DNA from: Alicyclobacillus suci
GTDB taxonomy: Bacteria > Bacillota > Bacilli > Alicyclobacillales > Alicyclobacillaceae
DNA length: 64,000 nt
Assembly: GCF_017329615.1 (NCBI RefSeq)
Contig: NZ_JAFMTW010000017.1
Span: forward strand, 1-64,000
Reading direction: 5' to 3'
Part shown: positions 62,678-64,000 of the stretch, piece after piece
Layout of the letters: each line of letters begins with the position of its first letter
Position numbering within the stretch: position 1 is the first letter of the stretch
Position numbers and translations under genes: made by a program
Notes under the pieces: generated by a model
The model's database searches: none
The model's input: only the letters and a program-made list of their open reading frames with translations
What the model was told of the DNA's origin: nothing

Positions 62678-63706
62678 TTATTCAGAGGGGACAATCACCC
62701 ATCGACCCGCCGGCCTATCCGGTGCAAACGCCCGCGCTGCCTCGTGAAGCGGCAGTGCGCCCGCGACCAACCGCACTGGGTCAAGCCGACCTTCTGCGAC
62801 CCACGACACCAGTTGCTCGACGTCCTCGCGAACCGAACCGTAACTCGCTACAAAGGTCAGCCCGCGCCGAACCGTTTTCGCGACAGGGTAGAGAGCCGTG
62901 TCCGCCGACATACCGACAATTGCGATGGTGCCACCAGGGCGAACCGACTCTGCCGCAAGGGTAATCGTGTCCGCCGTCGCCACGGTGTCGATGACGACAT
63001 CAATGCCGGATGCCCCCGACCAGCGGCGCAACTGCCGGGCAATGGTGCGTTCATCTTGGTCCGTCACCACCACCATCTGCGCGCCGTGTGCCTCGGCGAT
63101 AGCAATGCCCTCCTGGCGCCGCGTGACAGCCCCCAGCCGTCCCACGTGAAAGCCCATCGCCAACATAAGTGCTGCCAGTCCGAGTCCACCCGTGCCAATG
63201 ATGAGCACTGTCTGTCCCGATTCGACACCTGCAGCGCGCATCGCATGATAGGGCGTCGCGAATGCGTCAACCACCAACGCCGCTGCCGCCGGTGCTAGCT
63301 CTGCCGGACGGCGCACCAACTGCCTTGCAGGTACCGCCACCTGCTCCGCAAAGCCGCCAGGACGCTGATAGCCAATGCACACCTGTCGGACACAAAGGTT
63401 CGGCTGACCATGCACACACGGCGCACACGTACCACACGCCACAAATGGGTGGACAATCACCGAGTCCCCCACGTGCCAGTCGGTCACCGTTTCCCCCAAG
63501 GCGGCGATGCGCCCAGCGATTTCATGGCCCATCACGAGCGGGAAGGCCGTCCCAGTCGGAACAGACTCCCCAGCTACCACTTGCCGATCACTCCCGCACA
63601 CCCCACAGGCTTCCACCTGCAAGAGCACCTCGTCCGGCCCAAGTTGCGGCGTCTCTACTTCAACTAGTGCAAAGCCCTGGTCAGGCGTGTATGTGACAGC
63701 CTTCAT
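62678..63706 (-). CDS. Zinc-dependent alcohol dehydrogenase family protein
   Basis: 342 aa from ATG 63706 (MKAVTYTPD), one base after the acyl-CoA dehydrogenase gene ends. Catalytic zinc site CGVCGSD and GHEIAGRI. Structural zinc site CGTCAPCVHGQPNLC. Rossmann NAD motif GTGGLGLAA. The MDR family covers many alcohols; pairing with an acyl-CoA dehydrogenase suggests an alicyclic or fatty acyl-CoA pathway, for instance a hydroxyacyl-CoA or related dehydrogenase. Substrate not certain. Confidence 0.88.
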   Translation of the reverse strand: MKAVTYTPDQGFALVEVETPQLGPDEVLLQVEACGVCGSDRQVVAGESVPTGTAFPLVMGHEIAGRIAALGETVTDWHVGDSVIVHPFVACGTCAPCVHGQPNLCVRQVCIGYQRPGGFAEQVAVPARQLVRRPAELAPAAAALVVDAFATPYHAMRAAGVESGQTVLIIGTGGLGLAALMLAMGFHVGRLGAVTRRQEGIAIAEAHGAQMVVVTDQDERTIARQLRRWSGASGIDVVIDTVATADTITLAAESVRPGGTIAIVGMSADTALYPVAKTVRRGLTFVASYGSVREDVEQLVSWVAEGRLDPVRLVAGALPLHEAARAFAPDRPAGRWVIVPSE

Positions 63707-63707
63707 C

Positions 63708-64000
63708 TTACTCGCTCTTCTTCGCCTCGCGCTCACGTCGACGAGCATTCGTCAGCAGCGCTTCAGCAATTGTCATCTTCTGCATCTCTGCCGTTCCTTC
63801 TTCGAACCACAAAGACCGCGCATCGCGATACAAGCGTTCCACTGGGCTGTCGACGCTATAGCCAATGCCGCCGAACAGAGCCAGTGCGCCATCGGTCACC
63901 TCTGTGACCATACGGATGGCATTCGCCTTCGCGATGGAGGATTCGAGTGAGATGTCCTGGCCGAGATCGTACTTTTTCGCCGCATCCATACAAAGCAGGC
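63708..64000 (-). CDS. Acyl-CoA dehydrogenase, C-terminal end (partial at window edge)
   Basis: About the last 97 codons are visible and the gene runs past the window end. The last part of the family domain is clear: ANAIRMVTEVTDGALALFGGIGYS, and then RDARSLWFEEGTAEMQKMTIAEALL. FAD-dependent alpha,beta-dehydrogenation of an acyl-CoA is expected. It is co-transcribed with the zinc dehydrogenase one base downstream. Confidence 0.9.
   Translation of the reverse strand, partial: LLCMDAAKKYDLGQDISLESSIAKANAIRMVTEVTDGALALFGGIGYSVDSPVERLYRDARSLWFEEGTAEMQKMTIAEALLTNARRREREAKKSE

Overview
The window looks like a chromosomal segment of a spore-forming Bacilli species, most likely Alicyclobacillaceae or a close relative. 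Reasons: codY, a Tlp-type spore protein, T-box and FMN leaders, the Bacillus-like order coaE-mutM-polA...mdh-icd...pyk-accA-accD...dnaE-ytoI, moderate-to-high GC, and many GTG/TTG starts. The placement is inferred from gene content, not from a database search. I see no rRNA, CRISPR array, complete insertion sequence or prophage.

Layout. 0.1-2.2 kb: an ECF sigma factor and its membrane anti-sigma partner in AT-richer DNA, bounded by a tRNA-Leu. 2.7-22.7 kb (all minus strand): lytic transglycosylase, coaE, mutM, polA, mdh, icd, a two-component system, trpS with a T-box leader, pyk, accA, accD, a PgpA-like phosphatase, dnaE and a YtoI-like regulator. 22.9-34.8 kb: mixed small operons with a YitT membrane protein, tiny membrane proteins, a secreted His-rich protein, cysK-argR, dinB, a UPF0173 hydrolase with a YlbF protein, a truncated globin, queC and a large YcdB/PepSY/SLH surface protein. 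34.9-38.4 kb: an isoleucyl-tRNA synthetase of the eukaryote-like type behind a T-box. 38.5-45.1 kb: a stomatin/NfeD pair, a GIY-YIG protein, an alpha/beta hydrolase, and a full riboflavin operon (ribD-ribE-ribBA-ribH) behind an FMN riboswitch. 45.2-55 kb: cysE, an M20 peptidase, codY, a TrpR-like regulator, a cluster of three XRE regulators with a GNAT-like protein, a YfhP-like membrane protein, a short-form prolyl-tRNA synthetase and tlp. 55-59.3 kb: a two-component system divergent from a membrane molybdoenzyme-tatA-tatC operon. 59.5-62.6 kb: an osmoprotectant ABC transporter behind a c-di-AMP (ydaO-type) riboswitch. 62.7-64 kb: a zinc alcohol dehydrogenase and the end of an acyl-CoA dehydrogenase gene.

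The most interesting locus is 56.2-59.3 kb. It encodes a sulfite-oxidase-like molybdopterin domain fused behind a four-helix cytochrome-b-like domain. A twin-arginine motif lies inside the protein, just before a fifth hydrophobic helix, and the gene is followed directly by tatA and tatC. This suggests a membrane protein inserted partly by Sec and partly by Tat, made together with its own Tat translocase. TTACA direct repeats with an 11-bp period upstream could be the operator for the neighbouring OmpR-type regulator.
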